Shown here in pieces: positions 1 to 8,700 of a DNA stretch of 64,000 bases. The notes under the pieces were generated by a model. That model was not told where the DNA came from. It did no database searches and was given only the letters and a program-made list of their open reading frames with translations. Source of the stretch: an uncultured Oscillospiraceae bacterium (GTDB lineage: Bacteria > Bacillota > Clostridia > Oscillospirales > Ruminococcaceae). A program made the translations under genes and the position numbers. The number at the start of each line of letters is the position of its first letter. Position 1 is the first letter of the stretch. The DNA is taken from assembly GCA_934448295.1 (NCBI GenBank), contig CAKSEY010000007.1, positions 62,001 to 126,000 of the forward strand, read 5' to 3'.

Positions 1-842
1 GTCATGCCGGGCTTTATCGCGCTGTTCGCCGCCGCGCTGGAGGTGCCGCCGGTCTCAAGGACGTCTATGCGGCTGACCTCGCTCTTTATCCGCTTTTTCT
101 CATCGGTCTCGTCGTTGTTTACAACGGTCACCCGGGACACGCGGTTTTTCAGTCCGGTCTCAAGCGAGAAACGGCTGAGGTTCATTGACGGGGATATCTC
201 GATGAGCTCGGTGCGGTCGCTCCCGACCGGGACGAAATACGCTTTCCCGAGGCTTATGTAGAAGCTGTAATTGAGCCGCTTCGCAAGCCTTACCACAAAG
301 TCGTAGTCGCTCTCGCCAAGCTGCGAGAACGGGATCGTCAGCTCCGGGGTCTGCTGTATTTTTCCTATCGAAAAGAGGTCGCTGTATGCGGAGAGGGTTT
401 TCTTCACCGCGTCGCTGTAACGCTTCACGCTTGTCTTTATTTCGGAACGGGTGCTGTTCATCATCAGTCCCTTTCCGTCAAGGCAGGTGACGGAGAACGA
501 GCAGCCGGTCTCGTGGGTGTATTCCAGCCGCAGCGAGTCGATGTACCCGGAGAAAACCTCCGTCACCTTGTCGCCGTAGCCCAGGCTTATCTTAACGCTC
601 CTGCCGACGCGGAGCTTCGCGGAGAGGGTGCCGTCCTGCTGGATACCGCCCTGAGTTCCGTTCATGCCGCCGAATACGGTGAACTGCGCGTAGCTTGCCT
701 CGTACTCCGCCGAAAGCTGTACGCTGAGCCCCCGGATATTGAACTTCGGCAGCAGGCTGAACCCGTCTATGTCTATCTCGCACCTGCCGTTGAAGAAGCC
801 GTTGTATTTCTTCTCAAGCTGGGCGAAGCTGTATTTGACCAT
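1..842 (-). CDS. gpD/VgrG-like spike-hub protein of the contractile injection system, N-terminal 280 residues (3' end outside window)
   Basis: The reading frame is open from an ATG at 842 to the left edge, so the C-terminus is missing. The start follows an AAAGGAG ribosome binding site. The protein opens with a beta-rich segment resembling phage late control D / VgrG hub proteins: an N-terminal domain with GYGDKVTEVFSGYIDSL near residues 95-115, then a segment of the kind QLGESDYDFVVRLAKRLNYS near residue 190, which is the usual FVRRLAEREGY-type signature of gpD hubs. In the family these trimers cap the inner tube and carry the spike tip. It is the fourth gene of a minus-strand operon that starts near 2101, 11 bases after the tube paralogue. 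Family call is by pattern; whether a gp5-like spike or PAAR-binding tip follows cannot be seen. Confidence 0.75.
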   Translation of the reverse strand, partial: MVKYSFAQLEKKYNGFFNGRCEIDIDGFSLLPKFNIRGLSVQLSAEYEASYAQFTVFGGMNGTQGGIQQDGTLSAKLRVGRSVKISLGYGDKVTEVFSGYIDSLRLEYTHETGCSFSVTCLDGKGLMMNSTRSEIKTSVKRYSDAVKKTLSAYSDLFSIGKIQQTPELTIPFSQLGESDYDFVVRLAKRLNYSFYISLGKAYFVPVGSDRTELIEISPSMNLSRFSLETGLKNRVSRVTVVNNDETDEKKRIKSEVSRIDVLETGGTSSAAANSAIKPGM

Positions 843-853
843 GCCTGCTCCTT

Positions 854-1465
854 TCAGCGCTCGATGGCGGCGCCGCCGGAGGAAGCCTTTTTCTGGCGCT
901 CCTCTTTTATCTTGCGGTTGTGTTCGCGTATACGCTCCGTGGTCTGAGAGCCTGTGTCGGCGAGAGCGGCTAGCGCCTGCGCGGCGTTCTGCCTTTTGTA
1001 AGCGCTGCGGCTGGTGCGCCCGGAGAGGTCTATCTCGGTGGCGCTGTCGTAGATTATCGTGGTGGTGTCTATCATCACCCGGGATTCCGCCGCGTCAAAG
1101 TCGGAGACCGTGATCTGCTCGACGAATGCGTTGGTGAAATAGTACGCGTGCACCGGCAGGTGATGCTCGTCCAGCACCAGAAGCAGCAGCACGCTGACCT
1201 TGGACATATCCTTCGTCGGATTGAACGACCCCACGCCCTTTGTGAGCACCAGCCGGCTCGGCTCCTTTTTTTCCTCGCGGTGTATCGCAAGGCTGAAATT
1301 CTCGCCGCCCTCGTGGAACGGCGCGTAGGAATCCTTTTTGAGCGTCAGCCCGCCGACCGACCGGAAGCCGAGCTTCACCGTGTCGATAACCACGCAGAAA
1401 TTGTACCCGGGGAACGGGTACGCGCTGCCGAAAACGGCATTCGAAAGATTGTCAGTGACAGCCAC
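854..1465 (-). CDS. tail-tube protein paralogue (T4 gp19-like), CIS
   Basis: This 203-residue protein has the beta-rich layout of gp19-type tube proteins, including FCVVIDTVKLGFRSVGGLTL near residues 23-42, a form of the family's F-V-I-D...F-x-V-S-G-L opening. A charged, probably helical tail occupies residues 165-203 (ERIREHNRKIKEERQKK). It is a paralogue of the 145-residue tube protein on the other strand at 5207, which lacks this tail. Injection systems of the Afp/PVC type carry several tube paralogues; those near the baseplate often have extensions, so this copy may be the layer contacting the hub. It sits between the DUF6760-like gene (17-base gap) and the hub gene in one operon. Confidence 0.75.
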   Translation of the reverse strand: MAVTDNLSNAVFGSAYPFPGYNFCVVIDTVKLGFRSVGGLTLKKDSYAPFHEGGENFSLAIHREEKKEPSRLVLTKGVGSFNPTKDMSKVSVLLLLVLDEHHLPVHAYYFTNAFVEQITVSDFDAAESRVMIDTTTIIYDSATEIDLSGRTSRSAYKRQNAAQALAALADTGSQTTERIREHNRKIKEERQKKASSGGAAIER

Positions 1466-1482
1466 GGCCGCCCCTCCTTCCG

Positions 1483-1674
1483 TCAGGTGATGTCAAAAAT
1501 GTTCTTCTTTTCCGTTTCGCCGTTCAGCTTTTTGTTTATCTTGGAAATTTCCCGGCACCAGCGCAGGCGCTCCTCATGCTCCATGTTCATGATGGATTCG
1601 TACGACCAATGAAAATAGTACGCGATGAACGCGACTTCCTCGTATATTTTGTCGGCAGGGTAGCCCTTTATCAT
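1483..1674 (-). CDS. DUF6760-like small CIS protein
   Basis: A 63-residue protein beginning MIKGYPADKIYEEVAFIAYY, followed by HWSYESIMNMEHEERLRWC and EISKINKKLN. The pattern of a G-Y-P-x-D-x-x-Y-E-E-V-A-F-I-A-Y start, an H-W pair and a final W-x-x-E-I-x-x-I-N segment matches my memory of the DUF6760 family, short proteins found almost only in CIS clusters next to tube genes. Function is not established; position between the tail-assembly protein and a tube paralogue suggests a chaperone or assembly role. The call rests on remembered motif resemblance and context, not a search. Confidence 0.6.
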   Translation of the reverse strand: MIKGYPADKIYEEVAFIAYYFHWSYESIMNMEHEERLRWCREISKINKKLNGETEKKNIFDIT

Positions 1675-1688
1675 TCAGCCCGCCCCCC

Positions 1689-2048
1689 TTAGTCGAAGAT
1701 GACCGGCGCGCGGAACTGCCGTCCGCACTGCGGGCATACGCAGGGTATCTCGGGGGGATTTGCGCCGTTTATCTGCTGGTAGAAGTCCTGGAGAAACGCA
1801 AGATCCGCCGTGAACAGCTTCTCGACCACCCGCGCGTCTATTATCGGGAGGCTCCCAAGCTGGGTTATCACGCGGGACAGCAGGATTATCGTGAGATAGC
1901 TCGGGTTCTGCTGCACTCTCGGGTCTTTCAGCGGGATTATCTCGTCCGCCGCAGTCGCAAGGCGCATTACGCCCTCCTTGTGAAGCTCGCCGTTCGCGTC
2001 TATGTAACCTTTGGGAAGGATAAATTTGTATTCGGTCTGAAATGCCAT
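1689..2048 (-). CDS. tail-assembly-type protein with C-terminal zinc ribbon, CIS
   Basis: A 119-residue protein and first gene of the minus-strand CIS operon. Residues 1-50 give a beta-strand-rich start (FILPKGYIDANGELHKEGVM), then a helical core (YLTIILLSRVITQLGSLP ... VVEKLFTADLAFLQDFYQQIN), a layout seen in phage gpE/gp41-type tail assembly proteins. The C-terminus carries IPCVCPQCGRQF; with only three Cys in this stretch, a full four-ligand zinc site would need a partner residue or a dimer. In phages such proteins chaperone the tape measure or tube. Start chosen at 2048, the first ATG downstream of the promoter candidate. Confidence 0.55.
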   Translation of the reverse strand: MAFQTEYKFILPKGYIDANGELHKEGVMRLATAADEIIPLKDPRVQQNPSYLTIILLSRVITQLGSLPIIDARVVEKLFTADLAFLQDFYQQINGANPPEIPCVCPQCGRQFRAPVIFD

Positions 2049-2107
2049 GCTGCGCCTCCGTATCCGCCGGACTGTCCCCGGCGCTGTTTAAAGAATGTTC
2101 ACAGTCA

Positions 2108-2136
2108 ATTATAACATATTCCAGACAAAAAAAGGA
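2108..2136 (-). promoter_or_regulatory. probable promoter of the left (minus-strand) CIS operon
   Basis: Reading the minus strand, a perfect TATAAT box lies at 2113-2108. Seventeen bases upstream is TCCTTT (2136-2131), a poor -35 match. Transcription would start near 2101, about 52 bases before the ATG at 2048. The weak -35 suggests a helper factor or low basal output. Confidence 0.4.
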
Positions 2137-2231
2137 GCAGATATTAAGAAAAAAAGCGCATTATTTTGAAATTTGTGATAAACACCAGTTTCATGACGCT
2201 TTTTTTGGTTAAAATCACGTCCGGAAAATAA

Positions 2232-2260
2232 TTGCAATAATTTTCTTTTTGTGCTATAAT
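2232..2260 (+). promoter_or_regulatory. promoter of the right (plus-strand) CIS operon
   Basis: TTGCAA (2232-2237), a 17-base spacer, and TATAAT (2255-2260). It lies in the AT-rich 248-base gap between the two divergent CIS operons. It also decides the start of the first gene: an upstream in-frame ATG at 2249 would sit inside the -10 region, so translation must begin further downstream, at 2297. Confidence 0.8.
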
Positions 2261-2296
2261 CAAAGAAGCAATTTTTTCTCAACGGTGGGGTTCGTT

Positions 2297-2929
2297 ATGC
2301 ATAAATTCTCTGAAAGACTGCCTGACAGGGCTTCACACGCCGACAGCCGCAGCGGGCTGGACGCGCTTTTCCAGCAGGAGCCTGACAGCGGTTTGACCTG
2401 CGCTTTGCAGGAATATACCGCGGATAATGCAGAATTGCTGGACGAGCTGAAACGCGGGCTGCGCGAGCGCTCCAACGAGATACGCAACACAGATTCCGCC
2501 CCGGATACTCCGGAAAAGGCGGAACTTCTACCGGAGAAAACCGAAGCGGAAACCGTCCCTGACGAAAAGGAAAAGGGTGAGCCGCTGCCGGAAAACGAGC
2601 CGGAGCGGGAATCTCTTGACGAAAAGCGCAACGAGCCGCCGGATTCTGCGGGCGACCGCACGCGGGAGCGTTTCACTAGGGGCGTTGCCGGGGCGGAGGA
2701 GAACGAAAAATACCGTACCGAGCTTGTCGGAATGACAGAGACGGCGGCTTCCTCGGCACGGCGCATGGAGTACCTTGAGCGGGAGCGCGGCACGAAGGAG
2801 CGCACGGCTCTCGATCATGCGGTGAACACGCTCGGCGGGCGTCCCGGTCAGGACGGGCTTTTCGATTTTCTGCTCCGCCGCAGGGCTGACGAGGAGGAAA
2901 CCCCGGAAGAGGAGGATAAAAATGACTGA
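2297..2929 (+). CDS. charged hydrophilic protein leading the CIS sheath operon, unknown function
   Basis: A 210-residue protein, very rich in Glu, Arg, Lys, Asp and Pro, with no membrane segment and little predicted globular structure; residues about 60-125 are an acidic Pro/Glu stretch and the end is E/D-rich. I do not recognise a family. ATG at 2297 is preferred because the earlier in-frame ATG lies within the promoter. It overlaps the next gene by 8 bases, so the two are probably translationally coupled. As the first gene of the structural operon it could be a chaperone, a cargo-loading factor or a regulator; nothing in the sequence decides between these. Confidence 0.6.
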   Translation: MHKFSERLPDRASHADSRSGLDALFQQEPDSGLTCALQEYTADNAELLDELKRGLRERSNEIRNTDSAPDTPEKAELLPEKTEAETVPDEKEKGEPLPENEPERESLDEKRNEPPDSAGDRTRERFTRGVAGAEENEKYRTELVGMTETAASSARRMEYLERERGTKERTALDHAVNTLGGRPGQDGLFDFLLRRRADEEETPEEEDKND

Positions 2930-3416
2930 TTTGATAAAGCAGGTGCTTGACGAATACAACTGGAAATACGCCGAGGGCGGCGGGACGATACGCGTCGAGG
3001 TGGACGGAGAAAACGCCTCGTGGTCATCGTTCATACGTCCCGAGGGCGAGGACAGCTTTTCGTATTACGCCGTCCTCCCTGTGAGGGTGGAGCCGGACAG
3101 CACCGACAGCGTTATGCGGCTGCTCCACGGGATAAACTATTCCGTGAGGGTGGGGAGCTTTGAGATGGCTCCGCCGGAGGAGCAGTCCGGCAGCCAGATA
3201 ATGCTCAAGACCTACGGGCTTCTTACGGAGGGTCTCATAAGCGGCGACCCTGCCGAGGCAAAGGAGATAGTCCGGCGGGTGATAGCATACAATATGCTCA
3301 CAATGGATTTCTACGCCAAGTATATCATCAAAGCGGCATGCGGCGGTCAGGTGGAGCTTGGTGAGATCTTAAACAGCGGCAATGGCAATGAAAACGAAAG
3401 GGGTGAAGAGATCTGA
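2922..3416 (+). CDS. YbjN-like protein (type III chaperone-like fold), CIS-associated
   Basis: A 164-residue protein starting after a GAGGAGG ribosome binding site. The pattern of an alternating beta sheet (TIRVEVDG, YYAVLPVRVEP), a helix (MRLLHGINYSVRVGSFEM) and a C-terminal helix pair (EAKEIVRRVIAYNMLTMDFYAKYII) fits the YbjN domain, which shares a fold with secretion chaperones. Members are cytoplasmic and often bind partner proteins rather than catalyse reactions. Placed 30 bases before the sheath gene, it could hold sheath, tube or effector subunits before assembly. The family assignment is moderate; the chaperone role is inference. Confidence 0.55.
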   Translation: MTDLIKQVLDEYNWKYAEGGGTIRVEVDGENASWSSFIRPEGEDSFSYYAVLPVRVEPDSTDSVMRLLHGINYSVRVGSFEMAPPEEQSGSQIMLKTYGLLTEGLISGDPAEAKEIVRRVIAYNMLTMDFYAKYIIKAACGGQVELGEILNSGNGNENERGEEI

Positions 3417-3445
3417 CGCCGCAGCGGGCGGTCAGGTCACACAAA

Positions 3446-5188
3446 ATGGCAGAATACTTATCACCGGGCGTATATGTAGAGGAATTCGACAGCGGCTCAG
3501 TCCCCATGGAGGGCGTAGGAACGAGCACCGCAGGCTTTATCGGCGTTGCCGAGAAGGGCCCGGCGCAGGGCGCTCCCGTGCTGGTAACGAATTTCGCAGA
3601 CTTCAGGAGGATATTCGGTTCTTACCTTTCCGAGCGCGAGTTCGGCGGCTACCGTTATCTGGCTTACTCTGTGAACCAGTTCTTCACGAACGGCGGCACA
3701 AGGTGCTTCGTGAAGCGCGTGGTTCCCTCTGACGCGTTATACGCCGGCAATACCGAGGACGCCGAGTCCGCGCCGGTAGTTATCTACGCGAAGGATCCCG
3801 GCGCATGGGGCAACAAGGTGGTTGTGAAGGCGGCGCCCTCCAGCCGCTTCAAGACCCAGATACTCGAGCTGGTGAAGGTGGATAACGAGAAGGACGCGAA
3901 GTACCGCGTAAAGAGCGCGGCTGGTCTTGCCGAGGGCGACGTTATCGCGTTCACCGACGGAACGACCCGCACCGAGAACGTTGTCACATCTGTTGACGGC
4001 GACCTTATCTCCCTTGCAAAGCCTTTCGATGAAACTGTGGTAGACACCGCGCTGGTTCCGAAGAAGGTCATCATGACCTGCACCGCGGATATCGAGGTAT
4101 CCTACGACGGGCAGAGCGAGAAGTACGAGTTCGTTGACCTGAACCCGGCTTCTCCGGATTTCATCAACACAAGGCTTGCCAAGAGCGAGCTTATAACCGT
4201 TAACGCCACCGTTCCGGAGACCCCTGTTTCCCTGTACGAGCTGCTCACCGGCAGAGCGCAGGGCGGCGAGGCGATAATCAACCTTTTCGGCGGCACGAAC
4301 GGCACCAAGGAAGCCCTCAGTGCAGGCGACTTCATCGGCGAGGACAAGGGTCCCGGCGACCGCACCGGAATACAGGCGTTCATCGACAACAGCGACGTCA
4401 GCATTATGGCGGTGCCCGGCATGACCGACCCGAACGTCCAGATGAGCCTTGTCGCTCACTGCGAGAACATGGGCAGCCGCTTCGCGATACTCGACCTGCC
4501 GAGAGATGTCAGAAACGTTAACGACATCATTGCACAGCGCGACATTTTTGATACCTCCTATGCGGCAATGTACCACCCGTGGGTAAAGGTTTTCGACCCG
4601 CTGATAAAGAATTCCGCAGCGATACCGCCCTCCGGCTCGATAGCTGGTATCTACGCCCGCAGCGACAATTCCAGGGGCGTATGGAAGGCTCCCGCCAACG
4701 AGGTGGTCAGCGCCTGCGTAGGGCTTGACTGCGCTTACACTGCCGGCGAGCAGGATATCCTGAACCCGCGCGGCGTGAACCTCATCAGGAGCTTCCCGGG
4801 ACAGGGCATAAAGGTATGGGGCGCGAGAACGCTCAGCTCCAGCGGTCAGTGGAAGTACATAAACGTAAGACGTCTGTTCATCTTCCTTGAGGAGTCCATC
4901 AAGGCGAACACAAGCTGGGTCGTATTCGAGCCGAACGATACCGCTCTGTGGCTCCGCGTAAAGCGCACTATAGAGGTATTCCTTTCCGGTATGTGGAAGA
5001 ACGGCGCGTTCGCCGGCGGCTCGGAGGACGAGGCGTTCTTCGTGGATATCGGTCAGAACACCATGTCCCGCGACGATATCGACAATGGCAGGCTGGTGTG
5101 CGTGATAGGCGTTGCGCCCGTGAAGCCGGCTGAGTTCGTGGTATTCAGGCTTACTCAGAAGACCGCAGAGTCTGCGGCGGCAGAGTAA
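3446..5188 (+). CDS. contractile sheath protein
   Basis: A 580-residue protein beginning MAEYLSPGVYVEEFDSGS, the classic opening of phage-tail and Afp/PVC sheath proteins (gp18 family, COG3497). Residues 60-90 carry the conserved A-V-x-x-F-F-x-N-G-G-x-x-C-x-V-x-R-V pattern (YSVNQFFTNGGTRCFVKRV). The C-terminal domain (about 410-570) has the usual GVWKAPANE ... GVNLIRSFPGQGIKVWGART ... INVRRLFIFLEESI sequence that forms the handshake mesh between subunits. Length fits one full sheath protein; only one copy is visible, whereas Afp-type clusters carry three. The sheath contracts to drive the inner tube through a target membrane. Confidence 0.95.
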   Translation: MAEYLSPGVYVEEFDSGSVPMEGVGTSTAGFIGVAEKGPAQGAPVLVTNFADFRRIFGSYLSEREFGGYRYLAYSVNQFFTNGGTRCFVKRVVPSDALYAGNTEDAESAPVVIYAKDPGAWGNKVVVKAAPSSRFKTQILELVKVDNEKDAKYRVKSAAGLAEGDVIAFTDGTTRTENVVTSVDGDLISLAKPFDETVVDTALVPKKVIMTCTADIEVSYDGQSEKYEFVDLNPASPDFINTRLAKSELITVNATVPETPVSLYELLTGRAQGGEAIINLFGGTNGTKEALSAGDFIGEDKGPGDRTGIQAFIDNSDVSIMAVPGMTDPNVQMSLVAHCENMGSRFAILDLPRDVRNVNDIIAQRDIFDTSYAAMYHPWVKVFDPLIKNSAAIPPSGSIAGIYARSDNSRGVWKAPANEVVSACVGLDCAYTAGEQDILNPRGVNLIRSFPGQGIKVWGARTLSSSGQWKYINVRRLFIFLEESIKANTSWVVFEPNDTALWLRVKRTIEVFLSGMWKNGAFAGGSEDEAFFVDIGQNTMSRDDIDNGRLVCVIGVAPVKPAEFVVFRLTQKTAESAAAE

Positions 5189-5206
5189 TTGAAAGGAGCA
5201 TGAAAA

Positions 5207-5644
5207 ATGGCACTTGAGCAGTACCCCTATAAGAATTACCGGTTCAAGGTCGAGGTGGACAGCGTTATGGTGGCTGGCTTCAGCGAGGTTTCCGGCTTTG
5301 ACGCAACGATAGACGTCATTGAGTACCGGGAGGGCGACGCGGTGGTCAACACCCCGAGAAAGCAGCCCGGTCTCGTAAAATACAGCAATATCACGTTCAA
5401 GAGAGGCGTTATTGACGATATCGACTTCTTCACATGGGTCGAGGAGGCATTCTCAGGCAATCTCACACGCAAGACGATCGTGGTGAACCTCTGCGACGAC
5501 ACTGACGCGGTGGTCGCTTCATGGCAGATTATCAACGCGTGGCCCGCAAAGTACACTGGGCCGGATCTCAACGGTCTGGGCTCCGAGGTGGCTGTGGAGT
5601 CCATCGAGTTCGCACATGAAGGGTGCAGCAGGCTTGCTGTCTGA
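5207..5644 (+). CDS. inner tube protein (gp19-like)
   Basis: A 145-residue protein that starts 18 bases after the sheath stop with an AAAGGAG site. Motifs include NYRFKVEVDSVMVAGFSEVSG (residues 10-30), EYREGD, and the family end pattern WQIINAWPAKYTGPDLNGLG ... VAVESIEFAHEG. Such proteins stack as hexamers to form the rigid tube inside the sheath. Sheath and tube are the most abundant structural proteins, and a hairpin just downstream could keep their expression above that of the later baseplate genes. Confidence 0.95.
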   Translation: MALEQYPYKNYRFKVEVDSVMVAGFSEVSGFDATIDVIEYREGDAVVNTPRKQPGLVKYSNITFKRGVIDDIDFFTWVEEAFSGNLTRKTIVVNLCDDTDAVVASWQIINAWPAKYTGPDLNGLGSEVAVESIEFAHEGCSRLAV

Positions 5645-5662
5645 TATCTGACTAAAAAAACA

Positions 5663-5692
5663 CGCACTGCACTGCCTGTATGGTGCAGTGCG
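5663..5692 (+). terminator. hairpin after the tube gene, possible attenuator
   Basis: A perfect 10-bp stem (5663-5672 pairing with 5683-5692) with a 10-base loop lies 18 bases after the tube stop. The plus-strand tail is only moderately T-rich, which suits partial termination. On the other strand the stem is followed by seven T, so it would also stop antisense transcription. It divides the high-copy sheath and tube genes from the low-copy baseplate genes. Confidence 0.55.
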
Positions 5693-5739
5693 CTTTGTGC
5701 TTTATTATGCCAGGAATTTTCTAGAAAGCGGGGGACGTC

Positions 5740-8700
5740 ATGAACAGCTTCAGACCTTTTCAGCCTAAGCCCGGGCTGAAGCCGACTGTGCGCAGTATAG
5801 CGCGGCTGAACGATGATGATACCCCGCCTTTTTCATTTGAGCGTGAGGACGAGCTGACCTTTCGAGGTGACGACCGCGCGGCGGGAGAGATGCTCCTGAT
5901 GCTTGCGGAGGCGCTGCGGCAGTTCCGGGCGCAGAACGGCGCGAACATAACAATTTCCGGCAACACCACGATACAGCAGAATATCTGCAATATTCTGAGC
6001 AATTACCGCGCGGCGGTGTCCGGCGGGATAAGCGTGGAGCTGAGGGCGCTGCTGAATAGCATAAGCGCCAGCTTTTCTGCCGGGAATGTCACAGCGGCTC
6101 AGGCGGACGACATGATAGAGCGCGTTTCCGCTCAGCTTGGGAAAATACGCGTCAGACCCGAACGCAGGAACGCTTCCACCTCGGACGTCGGCGCGGAGCT
6201 TCTGCGGGCCGCGGAGCAGCTAAAAAAAAACTCTGACGTAAAGCGCCGGGAATTTTTCGGCGACATTCCGGGGAATTCCACGCCCGCGCAGCGTATCGGC
6301 ATGGATAGCCGCCGTGGTGTTCTCGCGCTGGAATTTGTATTCCGGACATTTGACGAGCAGACTGCGACCGGTGCGCAGTTTTCACCGGAAACTCAGGGGA
6401 AGGCCGCGCCCGGGAAACTTACGGAAACTCACCTCCGTGAGCTTCGCAGAGAACTGAACTCCGAGCGCTTTGAGCGTTTTGAAAGCACAGAACGAGCTGA
6501 GCATATTGAGCGTTCTGAACAAACCGAACGCACTGAGCCTATGTCCAGGCAAAGCGCGCATAATGCCATGAGCGCCGATTTTCGGTCTGTGAGCGCCCCG
6601 GCTCCCGCCGGAAACAGCGCCGCAAGAGCCGAAAGCGGCTTGGCGGCGAAGTCCGGCGCGGTCGGCTCGGTTGAATCCCGCAGCGCGGGTGCGCCCCGGA
6701 GTGAAAAACCTCACAGTATGGTGCGTGAAACCGCCGGGAAACCGCTCAGCGAAGCCATTCACAGGACTTCCGTGCTGCCCGGGCTGAGTTCTCAGGATTC
6801 GCAGAACCTTTCCGGCATTTCCGTGCAGAACTCTCTGCCAGTGCTCCCCAGGCTTTTTGAGCTTGCCGCAGACGTGCGGCGGGAGCTTCTCGTGCGGCTT
6901 GCCGGGGTGAACGCTGTCCCGGGAGCTTTTCCGACCGGGGCTGACATTTTAGCGCACGGCAAGCCGGGAAGTCCGGCGGCAGACCCAATGCGCTCTCCCG
7001 CAGCAGCGTCCGGAATAAGCGCCGTGAGCGCTCCGGGACTGCACCACGCGGCGCAGGGGGGAAGTTTCCCCGGCGCGGAGCTGGTGTACGTTAGCCCGTC
7101 AGAAAAAGCGGGCGCGGCAGGTGCGTTCAGCACGGCTGTCTCAGTCGGCGCAGCTAAAGCGGCGAACGCGGCTAATTTGCTCAGAGCAGTCAGCGCAGCG
7201 GAATTCCTAGCGGACGGCTCACGGGCATTTGTTAACATTTCCGCTCGCCCTGAGGTCGCACCAGGCGGGAGCTCCCAACCCCGGGAGATTCCCCCGCACA
7301 TACCTCTCCGGCAGAGCCTTACCGGCGGGGTCAGCCCGGCGGAGCTTCGTACACTGGAGCGCAGTCTGCTGCATATTCCCGGGGAGCCGGGAAGCACGGC
7401 AGAGAACGCTGTGTCGATTTTTTCCACTCTTACGGCATTGGAATCCAGGAGAAACCTTTTCGTAGAGCCAGGGCGTACGGTTCAGGAACGGCTTTCCTAC
7501 GCGGAACGGGAGCTTCTGCACGCAGGAGCGGGTCATTACGGCGGCGGAGAATCAGCACAGCCTGACCCCGGGAGCTCCCAGGCGGGCACTGCGCATAAAT
7601 CTGCGGCAATGCAGGGCGGCGTTCTCCTGCGGGGAACCGCCGGGCTGATACGCGGAAACACCTATCGCGGTACGCTTCCGGCGGCTGTGGAGTCAGGCGG
7701 CGCGGAAACTGGCACGGCGCGGTATCCGGACGAGGTGCGTTCCGGGCAGTCGGGCGCTCATACGGAAACCATTCCCGGCGCGTATTCCGGCGGTATCGCG
7801 GAGATATTCCGCGCAATAGGCCGGGAAGGCGCTTCGCAGCGGGTTACAGCAGCTTTCACCAGCGGCTGGCGGCGAGATGAGAGCGCGGCGGATAGCTTCC
7901 ACAAAGCTGGATATTCGGAGGGCGAGACTATGGTGTACGCAGGAGCCTCCGGAGCGCCCACAGCGCCGCTTCAGCAGGGGCAGACCGCTCAATTTGTCCG
8001 CCCGGCACAGTCTATCCCTAATTCACAGTCTGCTCCAACGGCTTCAGCCGCCGGGAGTATGCGGAGCACCCCCGAGAGTCCGACAAGTGCGGCAACGGTG
8101 CGGTTTTCCAGCCAGGAAACTGCGCGGCGCACCCCATTCACCGGGGAGCTTCTCGCGGCACTGGAGCGGCATGGCTTCAAGGCTGACTATGCTGCCGAAA
8201 AGGGCGAGGTCACGGGACAGGGTGCGTCCTACGCGATATCAGGACTTCCTTCGGGGGAAACGCGCAGAAAGCGCCGTCGGAGGGAAAAGCGCGCTGCCGC
8301 GCAGTACGGCGTGAAGCTGGAGTATTCCGGCGGGCAGGTGTATTTCCGGGGAATATCGATGGGAGTGCAGAACACCTCCGCCGCGCAGAGCTCCCACGAG
8401 CCGGATAACCGACCCGGGCAAGCGTTAAAATCAAGCCTGCCACGGGCAGGAGCGCCCGCAGTTCCCCTGGCGAAGCAGCCGGGAAGGACATCGGAAAACG
8501 AGCGCATTGCGCCTGCTGAGCGCCCCGGAATGTCCGAATCCCGCGAATTCATCCGTATTCACAACACCTATTCCGTTCCCGCCGTTTTTCCGGGCGGGAT
8601 AATTCCGGCGGGAGCAGTCGGCGGCGCAGAACCAAGGCGGTTGGCGCTTCCTGCGGCGAGACCGCTGATACAGCGCATTCTGAGCTGCCTGATCCCGGGG

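Noticed and set aside
2249..2296. An N-terminal extension of the first right-operon gene starting at ATG 2249.
   Set aside because: The ATG overlaps the -10 box of a consensus promoter, so it would not be transcribed.
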